Source of the DNA: Trichoplax sp. H2
Taxonomy: Eukaryota; Placozoa; Uniplacotomia; Trichoplacea
Assembly (NCBI GenBank): GCA_003344405.1
Contig: NOWV01000235.1
Span: forward strand, 1 to 64,000
Direction: 5' to 3'
Length of the DNA stretch: 64,000 bases
Shown here in pieces: positions 37,188-48,700 of this stretch. The notes under the pieces are model-generated. The model did no database searches. It had not been told where the DNA came from and was given only the letters and a program-made list of their open reading frames with translations. Numbering within the stretch: position 1 is the first letter of the stretch; each line of letters opens with the position of its first letter. The translations under genes and the position numbers were made by a program.

Positions 37188-39344
37188 CTCTAGAGGAAAT
37201 AGAATGACTTGATTGCAATAAATATCACAATAAAAAAAAATTAATCGATTATAGTACTGCTTTTAAGTAGTTATTTCTTGGCTGTCAATGTAATTAGTCA
37301 GATCAATGTTAGTGCCGGGTAAATATGTGTATAAAAATGCTGAAATACAGTAGATTAGGTGATATAATATTTTAATAATAGTACTGTAGAAAATGATCTA
37401 TTTTTAACGCTAATTCGATTTAGTTTTGTACTTTTAATTTTAATTAACGCTAAATAATATTAATAGCCAAAGATTATTGAAGGGAATGAAATGGTAAGGT
37501 AGAATAAATGACGCTGGACGTAAATTTTCAACGCAGAACTTAATTAGTTAAAGAAAATAGATATGATGGCAATGAGATCTTTGTGCCTCCTGTTGATGTC
37601 TTGGACAAGATTTATCTGGCTTGTGTGTGTTATTAAATTTCTAGACCAAAACCTTGAAATATGTGACTTGGTTAGTTACCATAAAAATTCCAAGTTTTAA
37701 TATTATTATTTTGTTGTTGTTGTTGTTCTTCTCGCCTTCGATGTTATTCTCGATTCACGAGATCAATGAAACTGGAAAGATAAACTTTATGACAGGCTTA
37801 GTTTTACCTGTAAAGAAGAAATTATCATGCTGTCCATTACTACAATTTAACAATAATATATGAATAATGTCCCTGTGTAACACTTATCATCAACCATTTT
37901 TAAGTTACCTCTTACTAATTGGATCGAACTTTCAGACTTGGTCGATATGATTAACAAGCAGATACTGACTTCATAGAATATTTTTCTTCTCTTTTCAATC
38001 TTAACTTAACCTCTCTTATAGAGTATACCTTTCCTAAAATGATAATTAATTGATAAGATGACAGTTACGATATCAACCTGAGTGAGTGAGAAGAAAACCA
38101 GCATACGTTCAATTTACAAGAGACAAATAATAGTGATTGAGAGTAAAAAATGACTTGATAGATGGATGAATGAGTAATTTATAACCTGGATCAATACTAA
38201 AAAATAGAATGAATTCAACTGAGTATTAGATTGAGAGAATTGAATAGTAGTTAGAATTAAAATCAGACGTCAATTTGACGTGGGCTGATCCACGTTAGTT
38301 TTACTCCTTTGGTCTATTTTTCAGACTCTTTTGCACTCGCTACCTTCATGATAATGAAGAATAAAGTGAACATAGAAGAAAAAAACCAATTTATTCATAG
38401 ACAATAACCTTTACTATTCTTTAAATCATGACTGGTAAACAGAATTATCTTTCAATCGCATATGAATAGAACAATGCTAGTTAGGGTTATACTATTGATG
38501 TGCTCTAACAATGTGTTGGTCTAGCATTGTGTCGAGGATAAGATAAACTAGAATGATGATGAGGTTATATATTAATGCTCAAATGCGAGGTAATCTTAAT
38601 TTAACCATCATTTGAATATTGAAGCTTCGATGATGATTAGCTAAGGGTGATGAAGGATGATATGATAGCTAATATATTAATCGAGGACAATAGTATTCCA
38701 ATGATATGAAAATAGAAACTTATTTCGCTCTGAGTTATCGATTTAATAAAGTCATGATTACCTAAGTCAATAAGACGCAAGGAATTGAATAGATTATGAA
38801 TAGGTTATAAGATGATCAGACATCTGCATAGATATTAATTTGCTCCTATTGTATTAACTGTTCATAGTTTTAGATAAAGTGATGATTAAATCAAATATTA
38901 AAATGATAGGATATATAAATTTAGACTTTCAAACTTGTTTATCCATAGCAACCTGATTAAAGCTAACCACCGCAGGTGTTGTTCAATATTAATGGTATAG
39001 ATCTTATTAGTAGTAAATTGATTCAATATTGTTATCAAATCAAATCCATGTTAATATTAGCTCACCTTCTTAACAGAAAATCAAAGCAGTGATCTTACGT
39101 TTGGAAAAGAATAGGTGGTAATTAAGAAAGAAAAAATTATTGGTTCTGTTTTGATTATTACTCACGTTGAAACGATTACTCTATCATTATGTCAATAATG
39201 AATACTTAACTTTATGCTTCACTATGGTAACTACTGGTGTAGGATATATCGCAAAATTAATTATTAAAATCTTTAAATTCTATTCTATTTGGTCGACTAT
39301 TTAGCCATAATTAAAACTAGAGAGTAGAATAAATTATTGAGTAC
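37188..39344. other. 5' flank of the first GPCR, no gene seen
   Basis: Upstream region of the minus-strand receptor. It holds a short (TTG)n microsatellite at 37711-37727. A 69-codon frame nearby (37654-37863) is partly the translated microsatellite and is not convincing. No other feature is seen up to the second solo LTR. Confidence 0.45.
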
Positions 39345-39786
39345 TGTCACAAACCAATTTCGTGACAAGGATAACGTAAAATAAATCTCTAAATTACTAT
39401 AGTCTCCGGGATTCAGTATCCCTTGACTACCTTACAAGAATTTAGACGCCTTTGATTCTATGTTAAACTCAACTAGACAATTGAGAACTGCTTTATTCAA
39501 CTATCTGACGGGCTTGTATACCCTTCTACAGCAGCTAACATTCACAAGTCATCTTATAAAAATACTTAGGTGAGAACATCTACTAACTAATTTTTCACGG
39601 TCTGACTACAATACGTCCATTCACAGAATCATTTCAGTGCACATTACAGCACAGCATTAAATTTACTATAACACATTTATAATTAGAGTAATTCCTACTG
39701 TAAGTAACTAGTTGTAATATATTATCACTATATTATATTAACCAAATTTAGATGGCTATTTCTTCACGGTAGTTCGTACCGTGACA
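39345..39786 (-). mobile_element. Solo LTR of an LTR retrotransposon, copy 2 (inverted)
   Basis: Reverse-complement copy (442 bp) of the element at 30321-30763, with the same TGTCAC/GTGACA ends. It is flanked on both sides by AGTAC (39340-39344 and 39787-39791), a perfect 5-bp target-site duplication that fixes the element limits. The polyadenylation hexamer is kept (39492-39497, minus strand), but the TATA box is altered to TATACAA (39514-39520). No internal region or second LTR adjoins, so this is a solo LTR left by recombination. Confidence 0.85.
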
Positions 39787-42700
39787 AGTACAAACTACTA
39801 TGACTTAAAAAATATCAAATTTGCACATATAGCTTTAAAGAATATCTCTATATCATATTTTAAGCGTAGATAAAAAGAGGTAATAATAACCTATAGGAAG
39901 CTTTGGTATTTGTAAAATATGTGAGATATTTTAATGCAATTGCATAACTAAGCATTACTTCTATAATGCAGAAATTAAAAATTAAATCAATATTTTGTAT
40001 TGTAATGCAGAAGACTAGTGACGTTGAGATACGATATGAAACATTACCGTAGAATTTTATTGTGATACAATATAATAGCCTAATTAGGGATAAATCATAA
40101 ATTGTATAACATTTTAAATCAAGTCAATACGCTCACAATATAATAGTGATCAATCTAATGAGTACGAAATAAGAATTATAAGCTGCTAATATATATATTA
40201 TCAGTCACGAAAGGGAATAAGGGTTTATCAATATCTTATAATCAGATAGTATAGAGGCCATTCAGATTAACCGGTAACGGAATAGATATGGGAACGTTAG
40301 CATGTGGCATATTTATGAAATGTTTAAAATATAATTTCATTGCATACAATCGAGAATAGTAGTAGAATTAAAGCTACTTTAAAATCAATTAAATTAAATT
40401 TCGATCATTAAATTGCCTTACTTTAAATAGACTACATTGCATAATAATAAATATATATTTTGTAATAATACTTTAAGTTAGATCTTTGATATGGCAGATT
40501 ACTAATATTAATTTTTATATGTGTAGAGAAATAGAACAAAACCGCAATCTAACTGATTAAATTCCAGAAATAGAAATTCTAGCCTTGCTTCCATTATTCT
40601 GATGACGCGCATGATCTTATGCAATAAAAAGCTTGCATGAGCAAATTAAGTCATTTCACGAATGGCGCCCTTCGCCTAAAATGGCAGTTTATGGCAATTA
40701 CTACATATCCAACTAGATTTGCTCTTAATTCTAAGCAATGGTCATGCCATTTCTCTGATACTAAAATTACCGATCTCATTTTATATCCAAGAAATCTCAT
40801 TTTGCTAAATTTATCTAAGACGCTCTAATTGAATGATTTTATCGTTGTTATTAATTGTAACTATTTTGGCCTTTGTCTTAGCATCAGTGGCAATGCTACT
40901 AGTATAACTCATACTACTAATTTAACACGATGACTATTGTTGGGATATACCATACTGTTAAATATGCGTAAATGATCATACTACATTCAGTATAGCCTAA
41001 CTATTTTTACGTCTTGTTGTTTTTAAAAATACAATCATTTGTTATTCTTGACTATGATTCAACTGCTCTTAATTGTTACTCGGGTCAATAAGCTTTCTCT
41101 TCGTAAAACAATAATTTTATTGTAAAATATCTTAATTGTAATCATCTTTATCAATAACAAATACTGTAGCTATTGAACAGCCTATACGGATCGTAGTAAA
41201 TGTTGTTGCCCTTGTTGATAGCAATGGAAGTGCCTTAAGCTAAAGTAAATCTCCTACTTCTTTCCCTAATTTTGATTGCTATAGAAATTGTTAATAGGAA
41301 AATCAAGAATGAAATTATTAAGATAGTTAATTATTTATAAAAGACAACCGCCAAGCAATATTTGCTCATATTACATCCTAAGATACAACGAAGACAATGA
41401 AAGGATGGATGACTTATTTTTATACTAATGGTTAGTAATTTCACATTTTGAAGTACTTTCTAAATTTATTTTTGATGCATCATTGCTCTAATTATTCGTA
41501 AAGAAGTTGATATAAAGTGTGTCGATTTAATCTGACTATTTATTATTAATGCAAGTCTTATGATCTAGTTATAGTTAATGCTGACTTAAATATATTGATA
41601 TTACCATGAGGCAATAAATGGCAAATAAACGCCAAACTATGCATTTTCTTCTTACCAGGCAGAATTATATTATAAATAATCACTAATGTAACTAGATAAA
41701 AATATGATATATAATTTAAGTTGTGCATAGTTTCCATTTCTGAAGAAAACTGCTATCCATTCATCACTTGATTTTTTTTATCCTATTTAAGCTGGATACG
41801 TAGTAAATTATATCATATGTTTTTTTTAAATGTCAGCCATTCGATTGGGAATAACTTAATGATTCAAATAACAGTATGATATAGATGTGGTCGTATAGCT
41901 GATTACAGAAAACTGTCATTATAGCTCTGACGGGTTTTTAAATGGATGATAACGAGTTGATATGGTCATTGGTCTATTATTCTTGAACTATAATTGTGTA
42001 ATGTTGCCAACAATAATTTTGTTGCAGCTCTTCTGACATCAATAGGGGATAGTTTTGATAGAGGGTAATGATTGCTAAAGGACATCTACTACAATAGTTA
42101 CGTACAACATTATTATTTTTTCCAACAATTCGTTTTATTTTATTTGAAGAGCTCCCTTGGACTAACTATGACTTAATTTTAGCTTATACCGGTATTTTAC
42201 GTTTATGAAGAAGAAATAATAATAATATTACGATACTATTTAACTGCCATAGCTAGGATATCAGCTAGTATTATTCAATCAAAAGTATTTGCCTAGATTG
42301 ATATTAGAAAGTCATCGGATAGCATCCATTTATCTCAAACTATCGCGAATCTTCTATTGTTCTTAAAGGATTATCAAGTTGTCATTTTCTTCGAGAGAAA
42401 TAATTCGGAAATATTTAACAGTAATTATTGAAAATCGTTAAAAAATGGGAGTAGGCTATAGTGAAATGGTCGTTCTTGCTTTCGCAGTTATTAAGAGATC
42501 ATCAAGTTATTGAATCTGATGAGATTAGTAAAGATCATTTTATAGCTGTAATTTAAATCACTATTGATAACGGAATGGTTACCGAATATTTTGTCAGTAT
42601 TATTAATGATAATAACCGTAGAAATAAGTCATTTGATAAAATTAAAAAGCCTTAATACAGAGTATTAGTTTAAATTGGTCTAAAGATGAAGATGAATAGT

Positions 42701-45208
42701 ACCTAATTAATGGTTACAGTTTCTTCCCTTTTATTTGTATTAGTCTGAGATTACACTGGAAATTATTTGCTCTTCCGCACGACAGAAGATGTAAGCATAA
42801 TTTATTACTTATATTATTAATTGATAACTTTCAGGGTTATTGCCATTGATGCACTTTTAAGTAACTAATGATTGCTTAATAATTAGTTCTATTAAGCTCC
42901 ATCGCTTATTGATACTAAAAATATTCTCATCAATTTACTAGTTGTACTGGAGATGACTATTTTTATTTGACAATAACTCTTTTACAGTATGAAGCACTTG
43001 AAAAGAATGACATTTCTTTACAAATTCGAATGGAGAAGTTTGCATATTTGATTTACAAATCGTTATTATCATGCTATGCATTTGTTTATCAACTTCTTTA
43101 TTGAGTTATCAATATCCTTATTTGTCAAGAGGACTATAGTTAAGAACGACAATTTTGTTACTTTCAAGCTCTACATGATTGAAAGATATGACGCATATTT
43201 TTAAGCTTATTGACTCGTAATTGAAGTACAAGTGTATTATTTCATTATTTGGTTGTTTACTCTCTTGAGGGCAAGCATAATTATTGCACTAAAATTGTAG
43301 CTAACATCCTTGGACTTACCCGTATCATGACAGAGTTCATTATCATAAAATGAACGAATTGAAGAGAAAAACAAACATGTCATAGAATTTATTTGCTTTT
43401 GTTTAGTGTTGATACGGCAAAAATACACGTTATGTATAATATGAAAACAATGAATTTGATATTATATTAAATTAGTAGCATATTGAATGAAATGATGACA
43501 GTTATTTGGCAATGTTAATATTGATAGAAGCAGCGCTGAGATGTTAGATGATAATTTTCAGTTTAGTCGATGTGATAAGAATCGGATAGAAACAGAAGGA
43601 AGTTGTTGCACAAAGTCTCTAATGATTTCGAGGAATGATGGCCACTGGATGATAACATAGGCGTAATGAGCATGTACATGTTTATTATTGTCAGTAAATA
43701 ATCCATAAGACATTGTCAATACTGCAATAGGAAATGATAGATTATTTCTATGAATTTTTATCAAGTATCGGTATTATGAGAGGGTGAAGGGTGATTCTAT
43801 TTCTCTATTTTCTTAGTTTTATCGAAAACAGATGATATTGAATAAATGGTTACTAGTGAGTTACAGGTTAAAAATATTGAGCTGATTGTGAGGTATCAGA
43901 AGTGATCAATATCAATCTCGGATGTAACAGGTTATCACTTTTGTGTTAGATTTTGCCATTATATAAATATATACCTGTATTTTAAAGTTGAAAAGCACTG
44001 CGTTCTAAGTATACGCGAAAAAATATAATCCTTCTCAAAATATTCGAAATTTCCTAAGATTTGATCTAGCTAAGATTGATGAACGGTTGCTACAATTTGA
44101 CATTTGTAACAAGGAAATAAATACTATGAAAAAGCATCAGCAGACACTAAGGCATCATTGAAGAAATATCCACTCCTACACCTAAAAATTTATTTTTCCC
44201 TTCCGTGTTGCAATGCAATTTAGGGTGGATCATAGCAATTGCTATTTATACAAATGATATACATGCAAGTATATCTGTAACAATGTACACGTCCACGATA
44301 ATCTAGTGTTTATTTTATAATAGATGAGGTCAAATAGTGTACATTATTTCGCCATTGGATTGCTTTTTTTCAACAGACGTTCTGTACTATTGTCAATAGC
44401 GATTACAACAGGAACATTGACATTACAAGCTTAAAACTCCTTCTACGGCATGTTGCTTTAGCCATATCATGACATAGATCAGAATTTGACAAATTTAAAA
44501 AAAATTCGCCAATTGTTTGAAATCCGCATCGATTTCTGCCAGCATCGTGACAGAATCATTACCCAAAACTATTCTGAGTCGCAATTTGCCAAGAAGAAAT
44601 CGGAACCTGTCCATCCAATTAATTGCACTGTTTTTCTTTTAGCTACTACTACTACCATTACAGTCACAATCTATCTTATATAGGCAACATTTATAAACCA
44701 TTGATTTGATTTGTTAAGGCAGACTATTTATAACCTAATGTTCGTCATGGATGTAATTGTACGAGTTCTAAATAGACGGTATATTTATTCCTATCATCAA
44801 CAAAATAAATGACTTCTTTAATGCTGTAACCTGTATAGCGCAAACTAAGGTCGATAAACTGTGGAAGACTAGTCTTGTAAAGTAAACTACCAGACTTCAT
44901 TTTACTCTCTACTTGTAAATAAAACGATGCTCAAAGTGTTTGTAGGTAAGCTCTAGTTCTAATTAATAGATTACATAGATCGCATCGACTTTAACATTAG
45001 TTAGACAGGCAGTGATTGACAAGTCCATCCAGGTGTAATATCGATTTGTTCTCACAGAGCGATAAATAACACAAAGTGTTTAAGAAAAGTGATTGCAAAG
45101 TACATACAGTACAAGGCTTCCTTTGTTGACAGCTACCATTTTGAGAAAACAATCGCTATTCCTTAATTAGATTGATTAATTAGCTAGAGAACATCGCGCC
45201 ACTGTTGT
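39787..45208. other. Intergenic, no gene seen
   Basis: More than 5 kb of AT-rich sequence with no open frame above about 68 codons. None is recognisable or joined by plausible splice sites. I see no RNA gene or repeat in it. Confidence 0.4.
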
Positions 45209-45245
45209 ACTGATACAGTACGGTACAGTACGGCCATTGAGTGCG

Positions 45246-45280
45246 GTAACGGTACGGTACAACTGGTACCGTACCGTTAC
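45246..45280. repeat. Perfect 15-bp hairpin next to 48-bp repeats
   Basis: GTAACGGTACGGTAC (45246-45260) and GTACCGTACCGTTAC (45266-45280) are exact reverse complements separated by AACTG. Further GTACGG words lie just upstream (45216-45232). The composition is far more GC-rich than the surroundings. Confidence 0.85.
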
Positions 45281-45368
45281 GATCAATGATGCCCCACGGG
45301 ATCTTGACGGTCTAGTTCGGACCGTTACGATCAATGATGTCCCACGAGATCTTGACGGTCTAGTTCGG
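45273..45368 (+). repeat. Two tandem 48-bp repeats
   Basis: ACCGTTACGATCAATGATG... runs from 45273 to 45320 and again from 45321 to 45368. Only two differences are visible (gCCCC/gTCCC and CGGG/CGAG). Both units contain ATCTTGACGGTCTAGTTCGG. The first unit shares its left end with the right arm of the hairpin. A partial third copy may follow (ACCGTCAATGAT). Confidence 0.85.
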
Positions 45369-45410
45369 ACCCACCGTCAATGATTAGCTTGTAAGAGTGG
45401 CTGTGATAGA

Positions 45411-47100
45411 TTGAAGTATTTGCTATTAGTAATTATTGATAATTTGAATTATTCGTAATTCAATTGCGATATCGGCTAAATTAGCAGTTAACACAGTCAA
45501 AGTGTCGCACAGTGATAAATATCACAAGTTAGTATTAGCTATAAATTAAAGTAATTGCTATTGCTAATTAATGATAATTTGATTTGGATATCCATTAAAG
45601 TAGGAATTGATAAACGAAGTAGGATAACTGCAGTGCCGTGCAATGACATATCACTAGCATATTTGCACCTGTAATAATTAACTTTTAACAGCGCATGCCA
45701 TAAAATAAAGTAATTGCTATTTTTAATTATTTGTAATTCAATTTCGATATCAGCTAAATTAGCAATTTAATTAAGAAGGTATAACAGTCAAAATGTCTGT
45801 CGCACGGTGATATACATCATAAGTTAGTATTTGCGATAAATTAAAATAGTTCCTGTTGCTATTTATTAGTGATTTGAATTGGATATCCACTAAAGTAGAA
45901 GTTAATAAATCAAGTAGGATAACTGCAGTGCCGTAAAGCGACTTATCACTAGCATATTTGCATCGATAATAAATAACTATTAGCAGTGCATACGATAAAT
46001 TAAAGAATTTACTATTTCTAATTATTCGTAATTTAAATTCGATAACAAATAAATTAGGAGTTAAGAAGAAATGTATGACAATCAAAGTGTCACACATTAA
46101 TATATATCACAAGTTATTGTTCAAGATAAATTGAAGTATTAAGCATTACCATTTTTATATCGAATTTGAATTTGATATTGCCTAATTAGGAGTCAATAAG
46201 CAAAGTAGGATAACTGCAATGCTATACAGCGACAAATCACAATCATTTTTGGATATGTAATAGTTGACTTTCATAAGTTTTTAGAGTATACGTATATCAT
46301 GCATTGAAAAATATTTACTATTTCGAATTATTCGTAACTTAAATTCAATATCGGCTGAATCAGGACTTAGTAATTAATTTATGACAGTCAAAGTGCCATA
46401 CAGTAATACGCATCACAAGTTAGTACTTACGATGATATAAAGTATTTGCTATTTCTTGAATTGATCTGAATGTGATATCGACTAAAGTAGGCGTTAATAA
46501 GCAAAGTATGATCGTCAATGTGCCTTAAGTGATACTAGTGCAAACTCCCGTCGCTTTGCTGACGGTTTACGATAATGTGCTCATTTAACAGATAGTATTA
46601 CCATTTGATAGACCTGTCAGAGGTTCAATAACTTTATACCGTGTATTATTCGTAATTTCAACTCGACATCGACTAAATTAGTAATTTAATACGTATGCTA
46701 GGATAGAAGCATAGTACGGTGACATATCCCAAGTTACATCAAATCTACATGCTCTTTAACTTTTAAGAATAAATACGGTAAATTATTAAAGTATTTGCTC
46801 GTTCTAATTATTTCGCAATTTGAATTGCACATTAACTAAATTGGAGTTAATAAGCAAAGTAGGTGTACTTTATTAAGTTGTACAGTTCTACACGCCACAC
46901 TATCACTGTATTCTCTGAAACATAAGTGGTGTAATTAGCTGAAATCATTAACATAAGACAGCCGACATGTAGCTTTGTGATATATCATGAGTTACAGCAT
47001 ATTTGCATCGACAACTAATAACTTTCAATAGCTGGATTGAGCTGATTACACTTAGTGCAAAACATTATGAAGTATTTTTGTTTAGCTTATTAGTGTGGAA
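45411..47100 (+). repeat. Tandem array of about ten diverged ~145-bp units
   Basis: The anchor TTTGCTATT/ATTGCTATT, followed by TAATTATT.GTAATT, recurs near 45421, 45556, 45715, 45857, 46010, 46147, 46315, 46447, about 46630 and 46796. Most intervals are 132-168 bp. Even and odd units differ, giving a dimeric period near 295 bp. Shared words include GATATCGRCTAAATTAG, GTAGGATAACTGCAGTGCCG and ATATATCACAAGTTAG. Copies become more diverged to the right. The 108-codon frame inside (45771-46097, minus) is a by-product. Confidence 0.75.
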
Positions 47101-48314
47101 ATTGTTACCATTTATGAGCGTACAGCACTAAAACGACGTAATTTACATCATTCTGAGCATAAATTACTCATGAATGCTGTATATAACGATATATGAAATT
47201 GCATCAAGGCACTTGAGCGACTAGACTGTAAATATGCAACAATAGAACAAATATCAGTGCAGTAATCTATGGAACTTGTGATATAATCTTAATATTCAAA
47301 GATTTATCCTAACTGTACGCATGTATAGTGCAATATTCAGTTTTATAAGAGTAAAAAATTAATCATCTATGGCATTTGCATTTATAAGTATCTCGTAGAA
47401 AAAAAAATATGATAAGGTAAGCGCAAGGAATATCACACGCAACAAAACTTTAAACTCTAATAATACAGTCAGAAGAAATAGCTTCGGGATAGTTTTCTAT
47501 ATTTTTGATAACAATTACAATCAGAATTCAGCGCGGATAAAGAGATATGAACTTAATTTTATTGATAATTATAATTAATTGAGTAAACGATGCTATAATC
47601 CATAATAGTATTTAATTTCAAGATTGTGGGATTGGATTTGGAACTTAAATCTGTTATGATTCTGTTTCTTGTTTCGTTGAAGTGTGGACGTTGTACCCCC
47701 AAATTAATAACAAATGTTCTCGCTACTTAAAAATTTTACTTCATTTTATTTAACGAATTTCTTAATTTTGAGATATCTATCAGCCTACTGTTGCAAACTA
47801 AGTCTTTTCTTAAACACCTTACCAAATTTAGATTATCTCATATACATGCAAGGTTGATATATTTGGACTATGGATCAAAAACAGCATTATACTCTTACTT
47901 ATCTTGCATAAAAAGGCATTTTAGCTTCGTGACAAATTGCGATAGATAAGGTGTAATTTATATTCGAATGCATAACATGTTACCATATCGTGATCGCTAC
48001 AAAATCAGTATAATGGGATTTTTTGCGTTACGTAACTATTAACTTATATGTGAATAGAATGAAAAACGGACACAATCTGCATGAACTGTTAAATTTTCAG
48101 CGGAAATTTAATGTTAGATCATATTCAAATTGTAGATAGGCTTAAAGAGTAATTGATAAAAAGTACTCTAAAATTGATATAGATTGAATTTTGAATTAAA
48201 AATGAAACTCATTAAACGATATAATGCCTGGAAATTGCAATATATTGTTTCAGTTCACCGGCAATTATTGGCTAAGTAGTTTGAAAAATGAGTAAAACTT
48301 TTAACTGCAGAGTA

Positions 48315-48700
48315 AAGCAAATCTGACGTAGTGATATGGCAAGTTGCAATTAGAAACAAAGACGACTGATTCGGAATAAGAACTAAAAAATACAAGCTAG
48401 TATAATTTTAAGTAGGAGAAAGATTAAAAAAGTTAAAGTAATTTATTGGCAAACTTGATAAGATAGTTAATACCGCTGTCTCCTGAAAACTACACATACT
48501 TCTAGAACATGAAGCAAATCTCGCTTGCTGATACGAAAGAAGCTATAACTAGAGTTACAGGGGATTCATTCAAAATAAGTACAAAGAAACCCAAGCTGGT
48601 CTAAATGTTAGGGTGAAGGATGCTAAAATATAGTAATTTGTTTGCAAACATGACTAGATACTGGCATTTAGTTTGACTATCTCCTGGAAATTACTTCATA
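48315..48700 (+). repeat. Diverged tandem duplication, period about 197 bp
   Basis: AAGCAAATCT at 48315 recurs at 48512. After each come, in the same order, a GGAATAAGAACTA/AAAATAAGTACAA block, ACAAGCTAGTATAAT/CCAAGCTGGTCTAAAT, AAAGTAATTTATTGGCAAACTTGA/AATATAGTAATTTGTTTGCAAACATGA in shortened form, and CTGTCTCCTG/CTATCTCCTG. The two copies are clearly related but have diverged. Confidence 0.5.

Noticed and set aside
30321-39786. The two LTR copies as ends of one full-length retrotransposon
   Set aside because: They are in inverted, not direct, orientation; each carries its own flanking duplication; the interval contains host genes and no gag/pol.
45771-46097. 108-codon minus-strand frame
   Set aside because: It lies wholly in the ~145-bp tandem array and its sequence follows the repeat.
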